A stretch of DNA of 9,473 bases, taken from the NCBI GenBank assembly GCA_002339355.1, contig DDKQ01000065.1:1-9473 (forward strand). The letters are read 5' to 3'. Position numbers and translations under genes: made by a program. The DNA comes from Candidatus Subteraquimicrobium carltonvillense (GTDB taxonomy: Bacteria; Actinomycetota; Aquicultoria; Subteraquimicrobiales; Subteraquimicrobiaceae). The notes beneath the pieces are model-generated. The model saw only the letters and a list, made by a program, of their open reading frames with translations, ran no database searches and had not been told where the DNA came from. This document shows, in pieces, positions 1 through 6,042 of the stretch. The first letter of the stretch is position 1. Each line of letters opens with the position of its first letter.

Positions 1-160
1 GAGTTTCGTAGCGAGGCGAGACCCGAGCGGCCCCGAAGGACTCGTTTCACTTGCCAACGGGGTAAACGGCCGCAACTGCGCCTGCCCCGTAGACGCGACA
101 GCGTTCTTCGGGGTGTTTTCGGAGCACTTCACCCCGACCATGGTGTTAACCCATCTTGTT
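1..160. other. GC-rich, hairpin-rich block at the window edge, not recognised
   Basis: By hand count 93 of the first 150 bases are G or C, far above the neighbouring genes; composition turns AT-rich abruptly after about 155. It holds a nested stem (57-62 with 85-90, inner stem 68-73 with 78-82, loop AACT) and a 7-bp stem CGGGGTG/CACCCCG (109-115 with 130-136). Plus frame 1 is open from the edge to a stop at 160-162 (53 codons, Arg/Pro rich, ending HPDHGVNPSC). The minus strand is also open, from an ATG at 141 to the edge (47 codons), without a clear ribosome binding site. Neither translation resembles a family I know. metK or priA, the usual followers of coaBC, is not what is seen. It could be a structured RNA, a dispersed repeat or the end of an unknown gene. 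Confidence 0.4.
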
Positions 161-198
161 AATAATACACATTACATTTAATGCTTATGAAGAGGTTT

Positions 199-1401
199 TT
201 AAGCTCTACTCTTGAGGAGGGTTACCAATCTATCTATGACCATTTCGGCTATCTTCCCTTTGAAAAGAGGCGGGAATGATTCTACTTTTCCCTCAGCGTC
301 TACGATGATGACCTCGTTAACATCCTCTTCAAAACCCGATCCAACCTTGGTGATATCATTTGCCACGATGAAATCCAGATTTTTCTTTTTCAACTTTTGT
401 TTGGCATTTTCCACCAAATTCTCGGATTCGGCGGCAAACCCTATGAGAATCTGATTCCTCTTTCGTTTACCCAATTCTTCAAGGATGTCAGGATTCCGTT
501 CCAATTCCAGAGTTATCCTTTGTCGATCCCTCTTGATTTTATGGGGATGGAAAGCAGTTGGTCTAAAGTCTGTAACCGCGGCGGTTTTGATCACAGCATC
601 CACTCGGTCAAAATATTTCAGAACGGCTTCCCGCATCTCCATGGCGGTTCTAACATGAATCGTCTCGATTCCGCGAGGGGGTTCAAGCTGAGCAGGAGCA
701 CTAATCAGGATCACATGGGCTCCTCTCCCCCAAGCAGCTTCGGCAATGGCATAACCCATCTTACCCGAGGAACGATTTCCAATGTATCGGATGGGATCAA
801 AGGGTTCCTGGGTCCCGCCCGCGGTCACAATAATGATTTTCCCTTGCAGATCCATCTCCTTTATCAGCTCAGACTTAACGGTGTCCACGATCTTATCAAT
901 GCTGGCAAGTCTCCCGAGATCCTCTTCACCACAGGCAAGCCCTCCCCTTTCCGGTTCAATGATCCGAAACCCCCTTTTCTTAAGCAATTTTATATTCTCC
1001 TGAGTTACCGGATTGAGATACATCCTAGCATTCATGGCGGGGGCAAAAATGATGGTACAAGTGGCGGATAACAAGGTTGTGGACAACATATCATCGGCGA
1101 TTCCATGAGCAGCTTTTGCCAGGATATTGGCGGTGGCAGGAGCGACCAAGATTAAATCGGCTTCCTCAGCAAGGGAAATATGATGGATCTTCCCCCTGAA
1201 TTCAGGATGAAAGAGAGAGGTTATTACAGGTTGCCCGGTGATGGTTTCGAAGGTCAAGGGGTTAACGAAATGGGTGGCCGCATCGGTCATGATCACTTTA
1301 ACCCTTGCTTCCTGCTTGATGAGTTCTCTCGCAATCTCAACCGATTTGTAGGCAGCGATGGAACCGGTCACGCCCAAAACAACTGTTTTGCCCTTTAACA
1401 T
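199..1401 (-). CDS. coaBC: Bifunctional phosphopantothenoylcysteine decarboxylase / phosphopantothenate-cysteine ligase
   Basis: Catalyses two consecutive steps of coenzyme A synthesis in the cytosol: joining 4'-phosphopantothenate to cysteine using CTP (CoaB), then FMN-dependent decarboxylation to 4'-phosphopantetheine (CoaC). The 400 residues match the usual bifunctional length. The N-terminal flavodoxin-like CoaC half shows GSIAAYK (13-19), the catalytic His in HISLAEEADL (His74), the PAMN motif (121-124) and the active-site Cys157 in GGLACGE. The CoaB half (from about 186) shows VTAGGTQEPFDP, the NRSSGKMG loop (209-216), KIK (288-290) and GFAAES (321-326). The ATG at 1401 follows AGGGG with 5-nt spacing. 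It lies 112 nt after rpoZ on the same strand, the standard gmk-rpoZ-coaBC order. No terminator is obvious after its TAA stop. Confidence 0.97.
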   Translation of the reverse strand: MLKGKTVVLGVTGSIAAYKSVEIARELIKQEARVKVIMTDAATHFVNPLTFETITGQPVITSLFHPEFRGKIHHISLAEEADLILVAPATANILAKAAHGIADDMLSTTLLSATCTIIFAPAMNARMYLNPVTQENIKLLKKRGFRIIEPERGGLACGEEDLGRLASIDKIVDTVKSELIKEMDLQGKIIIVTAGGTQEPFDPIRYIGNRSSGKMGYAIAEAAWGRGAHVILISAPAQLEPPRGIETIHVRTAMEMREAVLKYFDRVDAVIKTAAVTDFRPTAFHPHKIKRDRQRITLELERNPDILEELGKRKRNQILIGFAAESENLVENAKQKLKKKNLDFIVANDITKVGSGFEEDVNEVIIVDAEGKVESFPPLFKGKIAEMVIDRLVTLLKSRA

Positions 1402-1448
1402 CTTTTCCCCTAGAAATTAAAATGTACCAGCATCTATCTCTAGTCCGC

Positions 1449-1479
1449 TGGGAAAAATCCCATGTCTGCCGACAGGCAG
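1449..1479 (-). other. Two tandem mini-hairpins in the rpoZ-coaBC gap
   Basis: In the 112-nt gap, CTGCC-GACA-GGCAG (1466-1479) and TGGGA-AAAA-TCCCA (1449-1462) each form a perfect 5-bp stem with a 4-nt loop, 3 nt apart. Neither is followed by a T-run in the direction of transcription, so a simple intrinsic terminator is unlikely. An mRNA processing or stability site, or a fragment of an intergenic repeat, would both fit. I could not pick a convincing separate promoter for coaBC here. Confidence 0.4.
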
Positions 1480-1513
1480 GGAATCTGATTTTACCGGCGA
1501 CCGGGAACGGTGA

Positions 1514-1762
1514 CTATTTAATACCATTTACAGTGCGTTCGTAGCTGATCTTTCCTTCGGCTATTTCTCGGAGGGCAACGCTAAGGGGTTTATTGATGAT
1601 GGCTTCAATCTGAGGAGGTCTTACCCTAGTCAATTCATGTCTGCGGATGGCATTTAGATATTCATTTATCTGCCGCGCTCTTTTGGCAGCAGTTATGGTC
1701 AGTGTGTACTTGCTATCAACCTTCTTTAATAAATCATCAATTTTGGGATAAACAAGTACCAT
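1514..1762 (-). CDS. rpoZ: DNA-directed RNA polymerase omega subunit
   Basis: The small RNA polymerase subunit that clamps the beta-prime C-terminus and aids enzyme assembly. The 82 residues show the family signature of Gram-positive type omega: PKIDDLLKKVDSKYTL (6-21), the conserved helix AAKRARQINEY (25-35) and, in the C-terminal part, KPLSVALREIAEGKISYE (58-75). The ATG at 1762 lies inside the end of gmk (26-nt overlap, different frame) and follows a near-perfect GGAGGT with 4-nt spacing, which settles the start. Translation is probably coupled to gmk, and the gmk-rpoZ-coaBC order is widely conserved in Actinobacteria and Firmicutes. Nothing unusual in length or sequence. Confidence 0.96.
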   Translation of the reverse strand: MVLVYPKIDDLLKKVDSKYTLTITAAKRARQINEYLNAIRRHELTRVRPPQIEAIINKPLSVALREIAEGKISYERTVNGIK

Positions 1763-2330
1763 TTGTACCTCCCCTCTCAGACTGAATGATTTTTATCAAT
1801 TCCCTTGTAGCTTTGTCCACCTCGTCATTGATTACCTCATAATCATATTTTTTAGCCTGCTTCAGCTCGCGTAAGGCATCCTGGATTCGAACTTCCATCG
1901 CTTTTCCCGTTTCCGTCTTCCTCCCCTGGAGTCTGGTTTTCAGCTCCTCAACGGAGGGAGGAGAGATAAAGATGAGAATTGAATCCGGTACCTTCTTCTT
2001 TACCTGCAAAGCTCCCTGAACATCGATCTCAAGAATCACATCTTTGCCCGCCTTTAAATTTCTTTTAATGGGTTCATATAATGTCCCGTAATAATGATCA
2101 TGAACTTTAGCCCATTCTAGAAACTCATTAGATTCTATTTTCTTGAGGAATTCTTCCTCAGAGACGAAATGATAATCGATTCCAGGTAATTCACCTGAAC
2201 GGGGTTTTCGCGTAGTTAAAGAAATTGAGAAATGAAGATCAGGGAGCCGTTTAAGGAGCTTTGTTACCAAAGTTCCCTTCCCGGCTCCCGATGGCCCAGA
2301 GATAACAAATAATTTACTCTTTATTTCCAT
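1737..2330 (-). CDS. gmk: Guanylate kinase
   Basis: Phosphorylates GMP to GDP with ATP, feeding GTP and dGTP synthesis and recycling of cyclic-di-GMP breakdown products. Numbered from the ATG at 2330 (197 residues, normal for the family): P-loop SGPSGAGKGT (11-20), the GMP-binding segment TTRKPRSGE and YHF (39-55), EWAKVHDHYYGT (72-83), DVILEIDVQGA (97-107), the lid with RLQGRKTET (133-141) and YDYEVIND (162-169). An in-frame GTG six bases upstream (2336) is possible, but it overlaps the Shine-Dalgarno AGAGGTG, so the ATG is preferred. Only 12 nt separate it from the mihF stop, and its last codons overlap rpoZ. Ordinary housekeeping gene in its conserved place. Confidence 0.97.
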   Translation of the reverse strand: MEIKSKLFVISGPSGAGKGTLVTKLLKRLPDLHFSISLTTRKPRSGELPGIDYHFVSEEEFLKKIESNEFLEWAKVHDHYYGTLYEPIKRNLKAGKDVILEIDVQGALQVKKKVPDSILIFISPPSVEELKTRLQGRKTETGKAMEVRIQDALRELKQAKKYDYEVINDEVDKATRELIKIIQSERGGTNGTCLSQN

Positions 2331-2333
2331 TAA

Positions 2334-2340
2334 CACCTCT
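2334..2340 (-). promoter_or_regulatory. Shine-Dalgarno of gmk, decides the start
   Basis: AGAGGTG read on the minus strand lies 3 nt before the ATG at 2330. The alternative GTG codon (2336-2334) is the end of this site itself, so initiation there would lack a ribosome binding site. This favours the ATG and a 197-residue guanylate kinase. Confidence 0.7.
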
Positions 2341-2342
2341 AA

Positions 2343-2651
2343 TTAGGTGAGCATATTGATCAAACGCTCACGCTGCTTAGAACCCAAACCTTGTACCCTG
2401 CGAGAAGCGCTTATACCTATCTCTTTCATGATCTTCTGGCTGCGGGCCTTTCCCACCTTGGGAAGCGACTCGAGCAAACTACTAACTTTCATCCTTGCTA
2501 CGACGGGATCTGAAGATTTGTTCAAAATTTCAACTAGCGTGGTTTCTCCCTGCTTCAGTCTTCTTTTGAGTTGCGCTCTTTGCTGCCTTATCACCCCGGC
2601 TTTTCTCAAAGCAGCTCTTCTCTCGGCGTCGGAAAGTCTCGGTAGTGGCAT
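2343..2651 (-). CDS. mihF: Actinobacterial-type integration host factor (mIHF)
   Basis: A small nucleoid-associated DNA-binding protein of the mycobacterial IHF family, unrelated in fold to the E. coli IHF/HU pair. It bends DNA, affects supercoiling and, in phage L5, aids integration. The 102 residues match the family length: a basic, charged N-terminal helix (LSDAERRAALRKAGVIRQQR, 6-25), then GETTLVEIL (35-43), MKVSSLLESLP (54-64), the KVGKARSQKIMKEIGI segment (65-80) that resembles the helix-two-turn-helix DNA-binding motif, and the family hallmark SRRVQGLGSKQRE (83-95). The ATG at 2651 follows GGGGGAG with 4-nt spacing. It sits directly before gmk, as in Mycobacterium (mihF-gmk-rpoZ-coaBC), and is the strongest taxonomic marker in the window. 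A promoter lies just upstream. Confidence 0.93.
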   Translation of the reverse strand: MPLPRLSDAERRAALRKAGVIRQQRAQLKRRLKQGETTLVEILNKSSDPVVARMKVSSLLESLPKVGKARSQKIMKEIGISASRRVQGLGSKQRERLINMLT

Positions 2652-2693
2652 TTTACTCCCCCTTTTCCCAAAAAGGTTTGCAGTTCAGAAGTC

Positions 2694-2723
2694 ATTATAC
2701 AAAAGAAGACAGGTAAATGGCAA
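2694..2723 (-). promoter_or_regulatory. Sigma-70-type promoter for mihF-gmk-rpoZ-coaBC
   Basis: In the 98-nt gap after pyrE the minus strand carries TTGCCA (2723-2718, five of six bases of the -35 consensus) and a perfect TATAAT (2699-2694), with 18 nt between. Transcription would begin near 2687, giving a leader of about 36 nt before the mihF ATG at 2651. This would make mihF and the genes after it independent of the pyr genes. Inferred from motif match and placement only. Confidence 0.6.
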
Positions 2724-2749
2724 CAAAAACTTCAACAAAATTTCAATTT

Positions 2750-3325
2750 TTATTTAATTATTCCACGGCTACCAGGTATGGAGATAGGAATTCCCCTCTT
2801 ACACAAGGGACAATCTTCAGAGGAATAAGATTTAATTTTTATTTTAACGAGAGAGTGAAAGGGTTTTTCGAATACCTCGTCCTCACTTCGATCGATTAAG
2901 CTTGCCACACCTACGACTTCCCCCCCATATCCTTTGACTACATCAATTATCTCTTTAATGGTTCCTCCCGTGGTCACTACATCCTCAACCACAAGTACTT
3001 TTTCACCCGCTTTAATCGAAAAACCACGCCGAAGAGACAACTTCCTTCCCTCTCTTTCAGCAAATACCATTCGACAACCCAAAATTTGAGCCATGGCGTA
3101 ACCCAGGATGATTCCACCGATGGCGGGTGTTATTACCACATCCACTTCACTCCTTTGATAGGGAATGGCGAGCTCCCTTGCAAGGGCGTTGGTCACATCG
3201 GGATATTGACATACCACGGCGCACTGAAGATAAGTATCACTGTGGCGCCCCGAGGATAGTTGAAAATGACCCCTCAGGATGACATCCTTCTCCCCCAAGA
3301 TTTTGAGCACTTCTTCTGAGGTCAA
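2750..3325 (-). CDS. pyrE: Orotate phosphoribosyltransferase
   Basis: Joins orotate to PRPP to make OMP, the fifth step of UMP synthesis. The 191 residues include GHFQLSSGRHSDTYLQC (19-35), VDVVITPAIGG (61-71), the catalytic-loop region FAEREGRKLSLRRGF (88-102) and the PRPP-binding motif VLVVEDVVTTGGT (110-122). The C-terminus DCPLCKRGIPISIPGSR (171-187), with a CxxC pair (Cys172, Cys175), belongs to the longer subfamily seen in archaea, cyanobacteria and Thermus rather than the E. coli form. The start is a TTG at 3325 whose TTGA overlaps the TGA stop of pyrF, with GGGGG about 10 nt upstream, so translation is probably coupled. No convincing terminator follows the TAA stop. Confidence 0.96.
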   Translation of the reverse strand: MTSEEVLKILGEKDVILRGHFQLSSGRHSDTYLQCAVVCQYPDVTNALARELAIPYQRSEVDVVITPAIGGIILGYAMAQILGCRMVFAEREGRKLSLRRGFSIKAGEKVLVVEDVVTTGGTIKEIIDVVKGYGGEVVGVASLIDRSEDEVFEKPFHSLVKIKIKSYSSEDCPLCKRGIPISIPGSRGIIK

Positions 3326-4071
3326 GAGGACAATCCCCCTATCTCCATTAGGATTTGAGATGCTGCCTGCACCGGATCGCTCGATTGAATGATTGGCCTA
3401 CCCACTACGATATAGGAGGCTCCCAACTCTATGGCTTCCATCGGTGTTAGAACGCGCTTTTGGTCACCATAAACAGCCCATTTCGGACGTACACCCGGAG
3501 TTACGATGATAATATCTTCCCCCAGAGCTTTCCGAATTGCGGATATCTCAAGGGGGGATGCGACAACTCCATCAAGTCCCGCATCCTTAGCTAAGGATGC
3601 TAAACGCACGACTTGAGATGTGATTTTGTCCGATGTTCCCAGTGCTTGTAGCTCTCGCTGGTCAAGGCTCGTTAGAATAGTGACTCCTAAGATGATGGGA
3701 GCTTTTACCTCTAATTCCGTTGCCATTTTCCTGGTAACCGTGGCGGCTTCCCTCATCATTTTAAATCCGCCGAGGGTATGGAGGGTAAACATCTCCACAC
3801 CCATCCGCACAATCTCTCGACAGGAGTTCGATACCTGGTTAGGGACATCAAAGAACTTAAGATCTAGGAATACCTTCCCACCCAAAGCATGGACGATGTG
3901 CACGATACCCGGTCCACAAGCTAGGAATAACTGTAAACCAACTTTAAAGATATCAACCTTATCTTTTAAAGCGTGGCAAAGTCGAATGGCCTCTTCTCTG
4001 CTGGAAACGTCAAGGGCTAATATCAATGGGTTCCTCGTTCCTCGTCCCTCGTCCCTCGTCATTGAAACCAT
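3322..4071 (-). CDS. pyrF: Orotidine 5'-phosphate decarboxylase
   Basis: Decarboxylates OMP to UMP, the last step of the pathway. The 249 residues show LALDVSS (18-24, Asp21), FKVG (42-45, Lys43), the catalytic DxKxxD in FLDLKFFDVP (Asp70, Lys72, Asp75; Phe74 where His is common), GVTILTS (129-135), TPGVRP (191-196) and GRPI (225-228). This is the bacterial group-1 type. The start is uncertain. The ATG at 4071 has AGGGTGGTG just upstream, a second ATG is at 4062, and an in-frame TTG at 4026 has GAGG 6 nt before it. Residues 5-14 (TRDEGRGTRN) are encoded by a heptamer array, not by conserved PyrF sequence; family homology begins at about NPLILALD. It overlaps pyrE by 4 nt and follows pyrD after a 258-nt repeat-bearing gap. 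Confidence 0.95.
   Translation of the reverse strand: MVSMTRDEGRGTRNPLILALDVSSREEAIRLCHALKDKVDIFKVGLQLFLACGPGIVHIVHALGGKVFLDLKFFDVPNQVSNSCREIVRMGVEMFTLHTLGGFKMMREAATVTRKMATELEVKAPIILGVTILTSLDQRELQALGTSDKITSQVVRLASLAKDAGLDGVVASPLEISAIRKALGEDIIIVTPGVRPKWAVYGDQKRVLTPMEAIELGASYIVVGRPIIQSSDPVQAASQILMEIGGLSS
4031..4058. repeat. Heptamer tandem array inside the pyrF 5' end
   Basis: Four complete 7-bp units on the plus strand: TTCCTCG, TTCCTCG, TCCCTCG, TCCCTCG (minus strand: CGAGGGA twice, then CGAGGAA twice), with a partial unit at 4059-4060. It lies between the upstream pyrF start codons (4071 and 4062) and the first conserved PyrF codons. The minus-strand copies contain GAGG, which could itself act as a Shine-Dalgarno for the TTG at 4026. 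Confidence 0.85.
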
Positions 4072-4088
4072 AACACCACCCTAAGCCC

Positions 4089-4235
4089 AAAATCTAAATT
4101 CGAAATCCTAAATCCTAAACACCTTTCCAAATCTCTATCCATTTCGTTTTGATTTTTGAATTGTTCAACTGTGTTCACAACGAAGTTTTAGACATTTGAT
4201 ATTGTTTAGTGCTTAGTATTTTGAAATTAGAATTT
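4089..4235. repeat. 147-bp imperfect palindrome between pyrD and pyrF
   Basis: The left arm (4089-4120) and right arm (4204-4235) are inverted copies, matching at about 25 of 32 positions. Moving inward, CAAATCTCTA (4128-4137) faces 4189-4198, TTCGTT (4143-4148) faces AACGAA (4179-4184), and TTGAA/TTCAA (4156-4160 and 4164-4168) close a 3-nt loop. All pairs share a centre near 4162-4163, so the whole element can fold back on itself. No coding sequence is inside. The left arm is built from AAATCCT-like heptamers and recurs upstream of carB. It looks like a short dispersed, MITE- or REP-like sequence; no target-site duplication was established. It fills most of the pyrD-pyrF gap. Confidence 0.75.
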
Positions 4236-4329
4236 AAATTTAAAGCCATTTTTGGCAAAAAAAGCTGCTCAGGTATTTATGTCTAACGTATATCGAGAAT
4301 TATACCGAGATTGAGTCCTATTTTTGGGA

Positions 4330-5253
4330 CTAATCTATCTTTACTTTCCCCACAATCTCCCAAATGGCTTCAAACCCTTTTTCTTCTAAGAACTTTTCCA
4401 ACCCCCTGATGATTTCGATGGTTATCTGAGGATTGATTAAATTGGCCGTTCCAATGGCGATCGCCGTTGCTCCTGCCAGAAAAAACTCGATTGCATCCTT
4501 CACACTCGCAATTCCGCCCATACCTATGATGGGAATATCGATGGCCTGGGCAACTTGCCAAACCATCCTTATGGCTATGGGTTTTATAGCCGGACCGGAA
4601 AGACCCCCAATAATGCTCGCCAATTCCGGACGGAAAGTTTCCACATCTATGCACATTCCCAAGAGGGTATTAATCAGTGATACACCATCAGCTCCTGCAA
4701 TCTCGACAGACCTGGCTATCTTGACGATGTCGGTGACATTTGGGGTGAGCTTGACGATGAGGGGTAAATTGGTCACCCTCCTTACCTCGGTGACAACCTT
4801 CGATGCTGATCTTGAACTGGAACCGAAGATTGCTCCACCCTTTTTCACGTTGGGGCAGGAGATATTGAGCTCGATTCCGGAGATCCCATGCACGTGATTT
4901 AGCCTATCGCAGACGGCGACGTACTCATCGATGGTGCCCCCTGCAACATTGACGATAATTGGAACATTATAATTTCTAAGATATGGCAAATCCTCTTGAA
5001 CGAAGCGATCGACACCCTTATTTTGAAGTCCTATGGAGTTAAGAATACCAGAGGCGGTTTCGCACATTCGGGGAGGTGGATTACCCCTTTGTTCCTTCAG
5101 AGTAATACTTTTAACCACGATCGCCCCCAGCTTACTTAAGTCTATGAACTGGGCATACTCCCAGCCGCAACCAAAGGGTCCTGAAGCATTCATCACCGGA
5201 TTCTTCATTTTAATTCCAGCTAAATCTATACTCAAATCTGGTTTCATACTCAA
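4330..5253 (-). CDS. pyrD: Dihydroorotate dehydrogenase, catalytic subunit (class 1B)
   Basis: Oxidises dihydroorotate to orotate on FMN; in class 1B enzymes electrons pass through PyrK to NAD+. The 307 residues form the expected TIM barrel without an N-terminal membrane helix: NASGPFGCG (22-30), VVKSIT (46-51), ILNSIGLQNKG (70-80), VNVAGG (101-106), the catalytic Cys133 in ELNISCPNVKKGG (128-140; class 2 enzymes use Ser), IVKLTPNVTD (166-175), GGLSGPAIKP (216-225), IIGMGGI (242-248) and AIGTA (266-270). The start is taken as TTG at 5253, with AAAGG 6 nt upstream; the ATG two codons later (5247) has less favourable 12-nt spacing. It lies 21 nt after pyrK, its obligate partner. A short inverted repeat (4314-4331) overlaps the TAG stop. 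Confidence 0.96.
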   Translation of the reverse strand: MSMKPDLSIDLAGIKMKNPVMNASGPFGCGWEYAQFIDLSKLGAIVVKSITLKEQRGNPPPRMCETASGILNSIGLQNKGVDRFVQEDLPYLRNYNVPIIVNVAGGTIDEYVAVCDRLNHVHGISGIELNISCPNVKKGGAIFGSSSRSASKVVTEVRRVTNLPLIVKLTPNVTDIVKIARSVEIAGADGVSLINTLLGMCIDVETFRPELASIIGGLSGPAIKPIAIRMVWQVAQAIDIPIIGMGGIASVKDAIEFFLAGATAIAIGTANLINPQITIEIIRGLEKFLEEKGFEAIWEIVGKVKID

Positions 5254-5274
5254 TCACAACCTTTAACCTCGAAC

Positions 5275-6042
5275 CTACCACACGATCTCAGTTGCATCAA
5301 AGACCGGACCATCGACACAAACTCTCTTGTAACCATCCCTCGTCTCGCAAACACAGGAAAGACAGGCACCAATTCCACACCCCATGCGCCTTTCCATGGA
5401 AACTTGGGCGGGAATTTCAAATTCCGAGGAAATTTCGGCGACTTCCTTTAGCATTTCTTCAGGACCACAAGCATAGATGCAATCGGGCTTACACTCTTTG
5501 ATTGCCACATGTAGAAGATCTGTGACAAGACCCTTGTGGCCAATGCTTCCATCCTCCGTAGCCAGAAAGATTTTTCTGGCTATCCTCTTTAAATACATAA
5601 AATAAAGTAATCTCTCTCTAGTTGCCGCTCCCTGGAGGATATAGAGTCTAATCCTTTGTAAATCGATTTCCTCTATCAGAGACACCAAGGGGGCAATCCC
5701 CATTCCTCCGGCGACAAGTATGGTGCTTTTGAGACCATCATCGATGGTAAAGCCATTTCCCATGGGACCGATGATGTCCAGAATCTCATGAGGGTGAAGT
5801 TGAGCCAGGCAGGAGGTCCCCTTGCCCACAACCTTGAAGAGTATCTCGAAGGTATCCGGACCCAGAATTCGATGGATGCTGAAGGGACGGCGAAGAATGA
5901 AATTTCTATTCTCTCCGCATTTAACGTGGATAAATTGTCCAGGTTTGGCTCTGGAAGCAATTTCGCGACAAAAAAATCTTAAGGTATAAATCCCCGGCGC
6001 TATTTGTTCTTTCAAAAGAACGTGCGCTTTCACTTGGAACAT
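5275..6042 (-). CDS. pyrK: Dihydroorotate dehydrogenase B, FAD/2Fe-2S electron-transfer subunit
   Basis: Carries electrons from PyrD's FMN through a [2Fe-2S] cluster and FAD to NAD+. Domains in order over 255 residues: a ferredoxin-reductase-like FAD barrel with PGQFIHV (34-40) and the FAD motif LRRPFSI (50-56); a GKGT loop (73-76) and GPMGNGF (92-98); an NAD-binding half with LVAGGMGIAPL (109-119) and YACGPEEML (190-198); and the C-terminal iron-sulphur loop with Cys222, 227, 230 and 242 (C-x4-C-x2-C-x11-C), plus an extra Cys232. The ATG at 6042 follows GGAGG with 7-nt spacing and overlaps the carB end by 13 nt, so coupling is likely. Next to pyrD it defines a class 1B, NAD-dependent enzyme that works without respiratory quinones, consistent with anaerobic growth. 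Confidence 0.96.
   Translation of the reverse strand: MFQVKAHVLLKEQIAPGIYTLRFFCREIASRAKPGQFIHVKCGENRNFILRRPFSIHRILGPDTFEILFKVVGKGTSCLAQLHPHEILDIIGPMGNGFTIDDGLKSTILVAGGMGIAPLVSLIEEIDLQRIRLYILQGAATRERLLYFMYLKRIARKIFLATEDGSIGHKGLVTDLLHVAIKECKPDCIYACGPEEMLKEVAEISSEFEIPAQVSMERRMGCGIGACLSCVCETRDGYKRVCVDGPVFDATEIVW

Noticed and set aside
183..204. GCTTA/TAAGC stem at the coaBC stop
   Set aside because: 5-bp AT-rich stem with a 12-nt loop and no T-run; not a credible terminator.
397..1071. Long plus-strand open frame (224 codons) opposite coaBC
   Set aside because: It is the antisense shadow of a clearly conserved coaBC; its translation shows no known motifs, and CoaBC motifs run through the whole stretch on the other strand.
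4246..4266. GCCA/TGGC hairpin with adjacent A/T run after pyrD as an intrinsic terminator
   Set aside because: The 4-bp stem is too weak; on the minus strand the main T-run precedes rather than follows the stem.
4299..4304. Perfect TATAAT on the minus strand after pyrD, possible promoter for pyrF-pyrE
   Set aside because: The position 17 nt upstream reads CCAAAA, no match to a -35 box, and the site lies in an AT-rich short palindrome where TATAAT by chance is likely.
4314..4331. Inverted repeat AGTCC/GGACT overlapping the pyrD stop as a terminator
   Set aside because: Only 5 bp with an 8-nt loop and no following T-run in the direction of transcription.
3620..4897. Plus-strand open frames opposite pyrF and pyrD
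   Set aside because: Antisense shadows of genes with intact catalytic motifs; no ribosome binding sites or family features.
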